A stretch of DNA of 64,000 bases, from NCBI GenBank assembly GCA_034620365.1, contig JAQGEQ010000079.1, forward strand, positions 186,001 through 250,000, written 5' to 3'. This DNA comes from Pegea sp. RAD2-039. Lineage: Eukaryota > Chordata > Thaliacea > Salpida > Salpidae. The notes below the pieces were generated by a model. That model ran no database searches and was not told where the DNA came from. It saw only the letters and a program-made list of their open reading frames with translations. The position numbers were made by a program, and so were the translations under genes. This document shows positions 25,961-37,950 of the stretch, one piece after another; the first letter of the stretch is position 1, and every line of letters starts with the position of its first letter.

Positions 25961-26800
25961 TTAGTTGGTTATTCTAGATGTGATATTTGCATCGTATTGA
26001 CCCATAGGATATAACATAACACAATCTGCTTCTAACAAAGTTGTTTCAACAGCAGAACCAAGAAATCTAGAAAAAAGTTCAACAAATTGCTTAAATTGAA
26101 AAAATAACTTCTCAAAAACAAGTTGAACATGAAGATAAGTTCCTCACCGAGTTGATAGTTCAAATTTCTTCAAATTTACAACAACTTTTGACCCTACGAT
26201 GTACTTTTCATGATCAAGTTCTGGGATTGGACACACACAGTGAAACTTACCTCCAAAATCAACAAAAACATCATTTTCATAAACCTTTGAAGAAAAGTTT
26301 TAATAGAAATTTAATTTGGTTGAAATTTAAAAACCTTGAAAATAGTTCCTTGAACTCTTTTATTGTTTAATTTACCTAAACCAACAAAAGCTGAATTTCT
26401 TAACAAGTTTGCAAACGTTTTTGGCTTTTCAGTTTTCTGAAAAATAGTATCAATCTACATAAAGTTGAAATATATAGCAAACTATCAAAATGTTTTAGCA
26501 AAATTTGATATTTATAAAATTAACAATTAGATAAATGACAGAGAAAAGGTATTTTTATATTTAAGCATTTAATAAATTTATGTTTACTAATAAATTAGCA
26601 TTTTTATCAAAATATGACAAAAATTTTTTATTAATAATATAGAGTATAAACAAGAAATAAAAAGAAATTTTGTTAATATAATTTTATGCAATTGAATTTA
26701 CTTGGTCTGATTGTTGGGAATAAAAACTTTTAGATTGCTTCAAACCAACTTGGGAATATAATCTTGCAAAACAAAGCTTTGAACACCGAGATAAAGACAT
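25961..26800 (-). CDS. MRPS28: Mitochondrial small-subunit ribosomal protein MRPS28 (bS1m)
   Basis: Component of the 28S mitoribosomal subunit. Four short exons on the minus strand: 26800-26702, 26436-26335, 26284-26148 and 26066-25961, all phase-compatible, giving 147 residues (human 187). The first exon encodes a Ser/Arg/Lys-rich presequence without acidic residues until its end. The second contains FANLLRNSAFVGL. The diagnostic core spans exons 2-3: GTIFKVYENDVFVDFGGKF then HCVCP, matching the human [20 protein letters not shown] pattern, followed by FELSTRFLGSAVETTLLEAD. The C-terminus ends in ITSRITN. A strong acceptor (TTTGTTCTTACAG) lies 28 nt upstream of the ATG (AG at plus-strand 26829-26830), which again looks like a leader splice site. 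The gene is convergent with AAMP. Confidence 0.92.
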
Positions 26801-26830
26801 CTCAAATAATTTTAAGGATAACTAATAACT

Positions 26831-28980
26831 GTAAGAACAAATATAATATTTTATTAGAACCTGTTTAAGTATGTTGCTATGATTTTGTAAAAAAAATTCA
26901 TAGAAAACATTTGAATTGTTAAAAAATCAAAATTTAGACAATAAGAATTGATTCATTTTTAGAAAAAGTTTTCTGATTAACTTAAATATCTCATATAAAC
27001 ATTAAAAAGTAAACTTTCTAAAATCATTTAAGAAATTAATCAAATATAACTAAATAAAAACAATATAAGTTTTATAAGAGAAATAAAATATTGAAAGCAT
27101 CTATATACAAAAATTATATTTATATAATATAATTGAGTCCCATTTCTATATTACAATTAAAGATACACGATAAAAAAAATTCAAACTTATTGACCACAAA
27201 ACTTTACAGAAGCCGAATTTAAATCTATAAATTTGTAAATAGTTAGTAAAAGATCTTACCTTCAAAAAGTACAAATTGAATTTTAACATAAAATATTTCC
27301 CCGATTACGAAAGTTGTACTAAATAAAAAAATAATTTGGCAAAATGTTTAAAATTCTAAAAAGGTTTCTTAATCCTAAAAAAGTTAATATTTTACTGAAC
27401 TAATTCTAAAAAGGTTTTGTTAAAAATATATGTTTTAAAACTTTAATTACAGCTTTTAAAACTTAAAATTATTAAAATATAAAACACTTTACTGAAAAAT
27501 ATTACTTTAAGAAGTAAATTAGAAAGAATAAGTTATAAATATTTTAAAAATATATAGAAATTTTGTGTTAAGTAATATTCTACAGTCAATATAGATTTTA
27601 TTTAGAACCTGAATGCTGAATTAAAAGTAAAAAACGACTTTATCCAAGCAATTTGCTAGAAAAAAATGTTGAGTATCAATAGTTCAAATTGTATTTCCAA
27701 TTTGATTATTAGATGGTTAGACTATTAAATAAAAGCTTGTTAAACGCTGCTGATACAAAAGCAAAAGCAAAAACTATAAACATTGAAATTAAGATGTTAC
27801 TTTAAAACCCCGTGCTATATAATAATATACTATAATAATAAGAACATACTATATATATGATCTTTCAATATAACATATAATTCGTCAGCTTGTGAAGAAC
27901 TAGAAAATATGCGTAATGATAAGATTTGCAGTAATTATAGAAATAGATAAAGATAACCACTTAATAAGAAGTTAGTGAAAGAAAAATAAGCAGTCTACGG
28001 AGTTGAAAAGTTTTCATTCAATAATAATTGCAAAAACCTTTCAAATATTCCAGTGAAACAGTTAATTTCTGGGTTAGCAACCAACAAAAGTATAAGTTTG
28101 TTTTATTAAATACGTTTTATTAAAACTTATAGTTTTGTAACAAGGTTTAGAAGTTGTTTCCCGACTCCACCACTACATTCAAACTTCTTAAAAAGTTTTA
28201 GTAAGCAAATATGTTTTAAGTTATTAAGAAGTGATACATAATGCTGCTAGTCTCTATTTTTCCCACTTGTTGTCTATTATTGATTTATAACTCATATTTA
28301 CTCATTTTTTCTGCAGTGTTCCTAGTTTTTAAATTAATTATGCTAAATTGTGGTACCTTGAATCTTTTCATTATCTTTCTATAATCATGCATAAAATAAA
28401 ATAGAAAAATAAGCATATACAGTTTACTAAGTCAGATAATCAATGATGTCTATCTGACACAAATAATAATAAGCCATAATAACCACTAATTACATGTTCG
28501 TATTGATCAGCAACCTTATATTCTGATATAAAATGTAATTCTATTTGATAATATTCAATATATCTTTTTGTAATAGCCTGTATAGTTTATTTCCATAATG
28601 ATAACTTTCTTGACAAGTATGAAAAAAGTAAATAGTATTATTTATTTGTAATTAGTAATAAAAAAATATATGACAAAATGACAAACAAACTTTTTTGGTT
28701 GACATAAAATAATGAATTAACGATTTCTAGATATTAATACTAAACTTTATTTAACTAACTAGAAAACAAAAATTAAAAAACTTGATATGCTAAAACTAAT
28801 TTTTGAAAAAATATTTAAAAAAAATAGGTTGATTTTTTTTAAACTAAAATATTTTATTTTTGTATGATTTTTTTTGCAAAAACCTAGATTTTAAATATCT
28901 AAACTTTTATGATAATTGAATAAATATAATTATAAATCCTTATATGATTGGAATAACTGCTCTAAACACATGTCGATATT
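26831..28980. other. AT-rich intergenic DNA, nothing recognised
   Basis: Extremely AT-rich, with poly-A runs and TATA repeats (for example near 27840). No exon, RNA gene or named repeat is supported. Confidence 0.6.
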
Positions 28981-29465
28981 ATTTATTTATTACAATAAAT
29001 GCGAAGGAGGGTGCCTGAAGAAAGCATCTTCTGTTGACACATATTCTCACAAATAACATCTATTACGTTAGAAATATAGAAAGCAAAAGATGTAACACAT
29101 GGAATTTCAGTAGTCCTCAAAGCATATGACAGTGAACAATTACATAGAATGCTAATAATATAAAAAAGAGAAAAAATCACAGTTTAGAAATGTCAATGTT
29201 GGCAATATCATAATGACTGTTCAACTTCTGCTTGAGCAACATGAGTGATTTTGACATGATAATATCTGATAGCAGCTGGTTCCAAGTACTAGTTGTGCGC
29301 TATGAGAACAATTTTTCTCAGATTAACGTACCAGGTGATATGGGCTTATTAAGATGTAATGTGTGTCGTCTGAGCTGATATAACTTGAGGGAAGGACTAA
29401 TTAAAAAAAGCATCGAATTGAATGTTAAGTAAATTGTGGATAATTGTAAAAATAAGAATTAAATT
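28981..29465 (-). mobile_element. LINE 3' end, family A, copy 1
   Basis: A 5'-truncated non-LTR retrotransposon read on the minus strand. The upstream part translates to the typical tail of Jockey/CR1-like reverse transcriptases, with a WNQL element followed by a LKQKLN-like helix. It continues into a 3' UTR of about 200 nt and ends in a T/A-rich tail that reads AATAAATAAAT. About 480 nt align with the copy at 31278-31775. The coding part is interrupted and inactive. Confidence 0.65.
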
Positions 29466-31277
29466 GTATTTAATCCGTCGAATTTCTAAAGTATAGAAAT
29501 GTAAGAAGTTAAGACAATATTTATAACTATCGTATTTAATACTGAGTTTTCTGTATACCTAATTTTATTCATTTAATGCATGACTGCAAACAGCAAATTA
29601 TAGAGCTCTTAAAACTAACACAAAGCAACTTTGCTATAGAGAAATAAAAGAGAAAGATTGGAAATACCTACGTGTAATGATAATAACTCTTTAAGAGAGC
29701 TTTATTCAATTGTGAAAGGCGACTAGTAACAACGGTACACGCAACAAACAATCCCACAGCCAGCTACACAATGAACTAAAATTGTAGAACAGCAAGGAAT
29801 TCACTCAAGCAGTAAAATATTCTACTGTTACCTAATTCAAATACTCCACACTAGGCAAATAATAAGTTTCAAATGACCAATGTCAGAAAATTGGAACCCT
29901 GTAAAGGCATAAGGTATAAAAAAGGTAAAAATTACAAAAGATGACAAACAAAGAAAAAGGTGTAATATATCACTTGTCAACAAAACTACTTTTTGAAAAC
30001 TTATCTTTACGAGAAGTGAAAGAACTTCTATTTGCATAAGATTATGAGTATTTTCTTTCTGTGACAAGAATTGTCGTCATCCAAAGATGCTATTCCAAAG
30101 ATGCTTAGATTACTTTGATAATTTTTATTGAAGCAAAGCTTTCTGCTTTAAAAATCAAATCCTTTTTTTTATCAAATTTATTTGAAAGTATTTGGTGTGT
30201 TTAGTAATTATTTGTACCAAATAAATAACAAAATTTGTTTCCGTTTAATAAATAAGAAGAATTAATATTTGTAAATAAAATAATTCTACATCTATCAACT
30301 ATTTCAAGATGCTGTAATAAAAGTTTCGTTATAAAAATCATTTAAGGAAGTCTGAAATAATCTGAAAAAATAAATTTGTTTCGTTTAATTAAAAAAATTT
30401 CACCAAAAGTTATTCAAAGCAAAATTATACAAAGTAAAAATGGGTTACAACTACAATTATGTTATCAACTTTAGGTTAAAAGTATTAATAAAGTAAAACA
30501 ATTTACTGATATTTCAAAGGGATAAATCTTATTTTGAAACCAAATTGTTAATTTGGATTATTTATTATTTGCTAATATCAAATTACATGAATAATTATAA
30601 ATAAATCTTAATTTGAAACGAAATTAGCAATCAATACGCATTTTAGAATACATTTTCTTAAAGTGTTATTATAGTAATAATAGTATTAGTTATCATAATA
30701 GTATATAAGACAGTTTTCAACCAAAAAGAAAAAATACAAAATTAAAATAATTTTTGAAATCTTTTAAAAAATCAAAAACTTTTTCTTCAATACTAATAAT
30801 CAATTATTTTTACGTAAATTAATCAAAACTTGAATTACTAATAAGTATGAAATAAAACATTAAAAAACTAAAATAGAGTTAAATATCTATTGTAAGAAAA
30901 TTGAAAAACAGATTGATGTAAATGTTTGTCCTTTTTGAATATCGAGCTTATAAAATTTGACACCAAATATGTTATTTTCTTAAATCAAAGTTTACTTAAT
31001 CTAAAATGATTAGCTGTAAATTATTAAGAAATATTTTAATCATCTTTGCTTAAATATATCTGAAAAATGCTTTCTTAGAATAAGTTGCAATTATTTGACT
31101 AAAATTTGCTGGTTGCAAATTATTGTCAGCGCAAATATTACAAACATTTCCATTAAGAGATTGAAAAACATACAGCTAAATAAGACATCATAACTTATCA
31201 ATATATTAAAAAAGCCTTATTAATGAAATAGTTGATTTATAAAATGAAATATAAGATTAGAAAATAGGATAACATTG
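29466..31277. mobile_element. Intergenic DNA with a second LINE-like 3' end (family B)
   Basis: Around 29680-29830 the sequence shares the core AAAGGCGACT plus its flanks (GCTTTATTCxATTGTxAAAG) with 62170-62235. On the minus strand both copies can be read as SRLxQxNKALL, which suggests the tail of another retrotransposon ORF and 3' UTR. The minus-strand sequence up to about 30070 may belong to the same element. The remainder to 31277 is plain AT-rich DNA. Confidence 0.35.
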
Positions 31278-31775
31278 TTTATTTATTTGTTACAATAAAC
31301 GCGAAGGAGGGTGCCTGAAGAGAGCACCTCTCGCTAACACAAATTCTCACAAATAACATCTATTAAGTTAGAAATACAGAAAGCAAAAGATGTAACACTT
31401 GGCATTTCGGTAGCTCTCAAAGTATATGACAGTGAACAATTACATGGAATGTTAATAATATAAAAAAGAGAAAAAAATCACAGTTTAGAAATGACAATGT
31501 TGGCAATGTTATAACGGTTCAACTTCTGCTTGAACAACGCGAGCGATTCTGACATGACAATGTCTGATGGCAGCTGATTCCAAGTACTAATTATGTGAAA
31601 AATTATGAGAAAAAATTTGCTCTGACCAATGTACCAGGTGGTATAGGCTTATTAAGATGTAATGTGTGTCGTCTGAGCTGATATAACTTGAGGGAAGGAA
31701 TAATGGAAAAGAAATCATCAAACTGAAGGTCAATTAAATTGTTGATAATTTTCTAAAATAAGAATTAAGTAGTAT
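31278..31775 (-). mobile_element. LINE 3' end, family A, copy 2 (best preserved)
   Basis: The best preserved member. On the minus strand it reads YQLRRHTLHLNKPIPPGTLV, then (after damage) WNQLPSDIV, then SLALFKQKLNRYNIANIV and a stop. This arrangement of R-rich segment, W-N-x-L-P and F-K-x-x-L-N is the conserved C-terminal end of Jockey/CR1-type LINE reverse transcriptases. A 3' UTR of about 210 nt with GTTAGCGAGAGGTGCTCTC follows and ends in AACAAATAAATAAAC. Truncated at its 5' end, like its relatives. Confidence 0.7.
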
Positions 31776-34700
31776 CATTATACCGTGTCATTACAGTATT
31801 ATACTTTTGCATTTAGCAGTTATAAATTTACGGAATGTTTATAATTATTATCGTAATTTTCAATTAATTTACTAAATGAAAAGTAGTTAAGAATGCTAAT
31901 TGCAAAACTATTCAACATTTTTCAGTTTCTTTCAATACCTTCAAATTATTTTGACATTTGAACTGATGTAAATTTAGTAAAACTATTTTTTTACTTTTTA
32001 TTACATTTATCTTAAGACCTTTTTCTTAACAATTTAATTTATTAATTTGTTGATTCATATCTCGTAGTAAACATGTTTAAAAAATCTTGTGATAAAAAAC
32101 TAATCGTCTTGGCTGCATTATGAAGCGTTTTTTGTACCCAAGTTGCAATCTTGTTATTTACCAGATTCTTTATTTACTTTAACTTTTAACGAGATACTTT
32201 GGTATAATGTTAAGTAGATGAACTAAAAATTACATTTTCTATTTACTTTAGTAGCTTTATTTACCTTTTTCGATATCTAAACATTTATGAAATTTATTTT
32301 ACATTCATTTTCAAACTTATTAAAATATTTACTGATAGTCTTTACAATCTCCAAGTATTCAAATACAAACTTTTCGGTTGCCTGGTCTGGTGTAAGTCAC
32401 AAAAGTTACTTTTGAATTATTAAATATTATAATTCTATTTGTCAAAAATTTATGAATTAATATTTTTATATCTGCTATCTATATCTGTAGTTGCTTAAAT
32501 CTGATTATTAATTATAGAGAAATTAGAGATGTTATCTGCTTAGAAGCATTTATATTAAAATATCTCATAACAATCAATAACAATCATTAAAAAATAGAAA
32601 GCTTTAATCTAGCTAAAAGCCTTTATATCTAGTCATTGAAAAATACGAATTAAAAATAGATTTTCAGCTTTTCCAACTAAGTAGTTTTATTTAATTTATT
32701 CATTCTGTGAAAATTGATGTATCTTAATTTGAAATAATTTCAGCCAAAATTGTAAAGTCATTGATGTTTGTAGATTTTATTAACTTCACTAGATGCTAAG
32801 CTGAAAGCTTCTGTTAGTAAATTAAACTGTGTTTTATAACATTTATTTGGAAAATTTTAAGCTGTTTAATTTCATGTCTTATAACTTTCGTTAGTTTTAC
32901 AAATCTTATTTGTGGTAACAACTTCAAAACCTCAAGTAAATTTTAAGATAATTGTTATAATAAAAAACTAAAAATTCTGAATTTGTTTTATCTTATTTTC
33001 ATCTTATCTTATAATTTTCAATACTTTTTTCTACCAAAACCACATCAGATCAATTTGTATTCGTTTTTATTTTATATAAAACCTTGTAAACCATTTGAAA
33101 ATAAAGTTGTCATAAGAAAAAGATTTTGAATCAAACTTGAGGGATATTTCTAGTTTATGAAATAATTAAACAATATTTACTTCATAAGTGTGGTTTTCAA
33201 AATGCTTCATTGAATATATTTAATAGAAATATTTGAACAGTATTACATTCAACTTTTAGAAAAAGTTGAACACTTTTTACAAAGATTATTGTTTCTATTT
33301 TTGCAAATATATAGTTTTATTAAATCGTAAAAATATTCCATCAAATAAGAACTTAAAATTTAAATTAATTATTAGATGAGTTTATTTACATTCTACGCGA
33401 CTTGCTTTGCTTTAATTAAAAAAACTTCTAAAGTTCCTGCAACATACAATTCTGATGTATTTCTATTGAAAAAAGTTGGCTTGATAAATCTTATTTAAAA
33501 ATTGCATCAAATTTTAAAGAAATCTCCTCTGAAAGTACTAATAAGGGTTACTGAGGTAACTTTAAAAACATATTGAGGTATATTCATCAAGTCATTAGTC
33601 ACTATTATCGTGCGCTTAAAACTGTTCATGATAAATTGCCAGAATAATAGAATAGAAATATTTGAGAAAAAGCAATAAAGTTTCATTAGTGTCAGCTTAA
33701 CAATTTCAATAATTTCATCAGCTTGTGTAAAGGTATATAAGTTGAAAAAGTTTTTGCAGAAATGAAAAAAACTAAGCTATGAAGACTTTATTTATAAAAC
33801 AAGATACCTTAATTCATATAAATCAACATTTCATTAATTGTTAGAGCTTCTTTTTTAAGTCAGTGTTTAATTATTACACTTAAAAGTTTTAAACAACAAT
33901 GATTGGTTGTAAATAAAAGCCAGACAAAACATGTCATTCTAAAAATCTAAATAAATCGCCTACTGTTTTAGATTTATTTAAAACATTTGACTTTATTTGT
34001 AGTAGCAGAATAAAAACATCTTCGAATAAGCATTGATTGTAATTACTTCTATAGATGAAATATAGCTTGGTGTCCTTGAAATACAAACAATGTTATTATT
34101 TATATTTAAGTACTTACAAAACATTCTGTTATAAAGTCATTAACTTTAAATTGTTTTTAAGAAGCTGCCTTTAAGCTTTTGATACACTCCTAAGCATCAA
34201 TTGCAACATTAGTCTGCATCTTCATTAGCTGGAGCTTGATGTCTCAAAGTATTAGATTTACTCTGCTGAGTATTTTACAGTTTTTGTGCTTCAAGTTAGA
34301 TTCAAGCCTAGATTTATACTATAATATTGTAATTGAAAATTCTTATCCCGTCTCAGATTACTATCTGTAATTGGTTTAACCCAAATTTTTTTTGATATTA
34401 TTTAGTCATTAAGTCCTATCTAGTTGATATCTGTGTTTTCTAAAATACTTCTTATAATAAGTTATTTCTACTTAATAGTTTCAACTGAAAAATTATATTT
34501 ATTTGGAAGTGTTTACAATAATTGTTTTAGATAAGTTTATTTATTGTGCTAAACAAACAATGAAGCTGTTATATGAAAATAGATTTTTATAAATTAAGTT
34601 TTTAAGATCTTGAAAGTTTGTAGTTCTTTTAGAAGTCATCAGAGATAGTTTTTTATTCTTTTTAAATTAAAAGATGTTTGAATAATGTATTTTGTATCAT

Positions 34701-37700
34701 CAGATTACAGAATTTATCAAAGGTATTTTTGTAACGTTTATATAAAAGAATGTAAAGCAGGAAAAGAAAAATATAATAAAAAATTTATTGAAGAGGGAAA
34801 AAAGTAAAAGGAAATAAATTGATGAAATATTTACAACTAAATGTAGAAAAGTGAACAACTTAAAAGACTTTTTTATACAAAGAACTTGACCATCATAATT
34901 CATGAGTAACTTCACAAATTTTGTCTTATGATCGCATTTATTTTCATTTATTTAATCATTTGAGAAGAAAGTTGCTAATTGTTGTGATTTGATAACTAAA
35001 AGTTGTTTCCAAGGCTTCAATTGATTATTGTAGATTATAAGTAGAACATTAAGAGTAAAATTTATGAGTTAAAAATGATAACATCAAATTAAGAAATTTC
35101 ATTTGTTTATTTTAATTTAAACATTAAATGAAATTACATGAATATATGTATTTTCAAATTTATCAATAATTTTATTACAAATTAAATTTTAGCTGTTAGA
35201 AAATTAACGAAAGCGTTTTAGTGCTAGAAGTATATAACAATTTATTTCAACTTTAACTTTGTAAACTCAAATTTCAATTAATTAGGACTTTGTTTTATGA
35301 AACAAGTTCTTGCAATTAGGTGATAGTCAATATTTGTTTATATAAAGGCACATAAAACTGTCCGGTTGTATTAGAATAATACTTTTAATTAATGTTAGAA
35401 AATATTATATTTAAATTTAAAACTTATTGAGTTATACAATTAGCAGATTTAATAAAATTATTTCATTCTAATCTATTTAAAGAAATTATTAATTTGAAAC
35501 ATCAAATTGAAACGAAATGTTCTAAAAATAAAAACATCTTGAATGAAAAGTAGAGTTTTTACTACTGAGAAGTTATTAGTTTACAGAAAATTGTTCTTTT
35601 CTTCACCTTTCAAGATATAATTTGATAATTGTTCGAAAAAATATAATTCAATGAAAAACAGTTTAGAGGAAATTGAAGTTACAAAAAAGTTTTTTTAATT
35701 CGTGATAAAAACTTGTCATAATTAGGTTTTAAAATATTCATTTTTCTATTGAAATATTAATTGAATTTATTTGTAGTAAAAAGCAGTTCTACAAGTCTAC
35801 ATCAGTCTGAATAACAGGAAATTACATCAAGTATATGTTTTAAGCTGTTGTTTATCAGATTATATAATAAATTTATTCAATTTTAAGTAAATGTTTTAAT
35901 AAATTCTATTAAATTTGTGAGCAAGATTTTAAGTTAAAACTTTTAACTAAACGATGACATCAATACTACTCTGTAAAAACTGTATAAGTCAACATCGATT
36001 GGTTGGTCGATAGAAACAAAAATGATTTTGTTGTCTTGAGAAAAACTAAAAATCACTCAAGCGAAGCGTATTGTAATAATAAGAGTTATCTTGTATGAGA
36101 GCAAAAGCTATGAGCTAAAAAAATAGAATAATTTTTTCATCTTAGTAAGTTAGGATGAGTTATGACATCTGCTGTTGATGTCTATTATAGTTTAAGCTGA
36201 TTTTTTAGCTTATTCTTGCTATTAAGTAGGAAATCCCAGAGTAAGAATTAAAGTCAATGAAAAGCTGAAACCATTTTGAATATTTCATCAGTTTTTGAGG
36301 GAAATTTTAGTGTAGATTTTCAACTTTTTATTCAAATTGTTACAGATTTCAACAGAGGAAGTTTTTTTCCTTGTAGTTTGTGAATTCGAATTTTTAGCAG
36401 ACAGTATTACGTGAGAGTTGTAACAGTTTCTCATTCATAAATTTTTTATCTAGTTTGTACGTTTGAATGTTTAAAGTCGATATGTATTTGATAAAGTTAA
36501 TTTCATTATAAAACTCTATCTTATTCTTTCGGAAATGTTGTATAAGTTTTAAGGAGTTTGAAATTATTTTTGATTTATCTTTCACTAATATGTCTTTCAG
36601 CAGCTTTTTTAGCAAAATATTTTTACAATCAAAAAGTTTTTTTAAGTAACTCACTAAACAAAACTCACAAAAGCAACTTCCGATGCTAGATTTGAGTCTT
36701 AAGGCTACTTGCTTCAAACTATACAGAAAAATTTCGAAAAAATACAAATATGGATAATTTGAAAGCTAAAAGAAGTTTTCAAAAACTTTGGAAGATTTGT
36801 TTAGCAACTCAATAAGTAGTTGATTTTGAGCAGCGTGGTTTTTAAACTGGATGTCTTCTACCAACAGGATAGTTACTCTCACAAAAAGGTTTCAGTTTAA
36901 TGTTTTGAAATTTAAGAAGCTTTTTGCTTTATACTATTTAAAATGTTTTAAAATAAGATGTAATTACTAAAAGTTAGATGACTGGTTATGAGAAGTAATA
37001 AATTCAAGGTTAGTTGGTGTTGCTTAGACGTAAGACTAACAATATTAATTCTCAGATTTAAAAAAATTGCGCTTAAATTGGTTATTTAACAAAGGTTTGT
37101 CCTAGATAGATGAATCTCATGAAAAAATAAGCGCATTTGCTATTTGAAAAATGTCTCATTGTGCGCTTAAAGAAAAATATTAGGAGAATACAGGAGAAAG
37201 AAGTAATGAGAGCTTAAGGTATGTGGCCTCGAGCAGTTTATGGCTCGCTAACTGCTGTTCATATATCATCATAGAGAATCGCTTCAAACAAAATTAATAG
37301 AAGAAGTCTCTTTATTATCTGCTAAGCTTAGCTAGCTAATTATAATTGCTGTTTTAATGTCAAATACAAAGCTTTTATGTTATAGAATTATGATTTTATG
37401 GTGATTAGAAGGCGTTATATCTTTAATAAACACTTGCTTAGAAAGAAACAGAAAACTATGTGAAGTCATGAGCAAACAGCAAGCCACAAAATTGTGTTTT
37501 TCTTTAGAAGTTACGAGTAAATTAGGATGAGATTATATTAGATAAAGATTTTATTGAACTATTAGTTACATCAAGTATCTGTAAGATGTTTGTGAAAAAT
37601 TAATTTCAAGTTTATTGATTAGGGAGTTTTTCATAAACGGTTTATTTTTAGAAATATACCGAAAAAGGAAACTGTTTATGGTTGGTAGGATGATTAAGCA

Positions 37701-37912
37701 GACCAGAATCTGACATTTATGATGAAATTATCAACATTTAGAAGTAGTTTACTTTGTTCTAATGTGAGCTTGAGTTAAACTAAGTTAAAAAGATGAAAGA
37801 AGATTTTTTAAACTAAAGCTAGGAATTTGTGTATTCAGTTCTGCAATAAAAATTATTTTCAAAATGTGTTTTTTAACTAATCATTTTGGTGCTTAATATT
37901 ATTACCATTTTT
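31776..37912. other. Gene desert of about 6 kb
   Basis: Uniformly AT-rich. A 117-codon minus-strand frame (36394-36747) is rich in Lys, Ile, Leu, Phe and Asn, as chance frames in such DNA are. It has no recognisable motif. No other feature is supported. Confidence 0.55.
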
Positions 37913-37950
37913 AGAAAAGATTATAATTAATTACTGCTAATAAAACTGTT

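Noticed and set aside
36394-36747. 117-codon minus-strand ORF
   Set aside because: Composition is that of random AT-rich DNA (Lys, Ile, Leu, Phe, Asn), with no motif, splice context or neighbour support.
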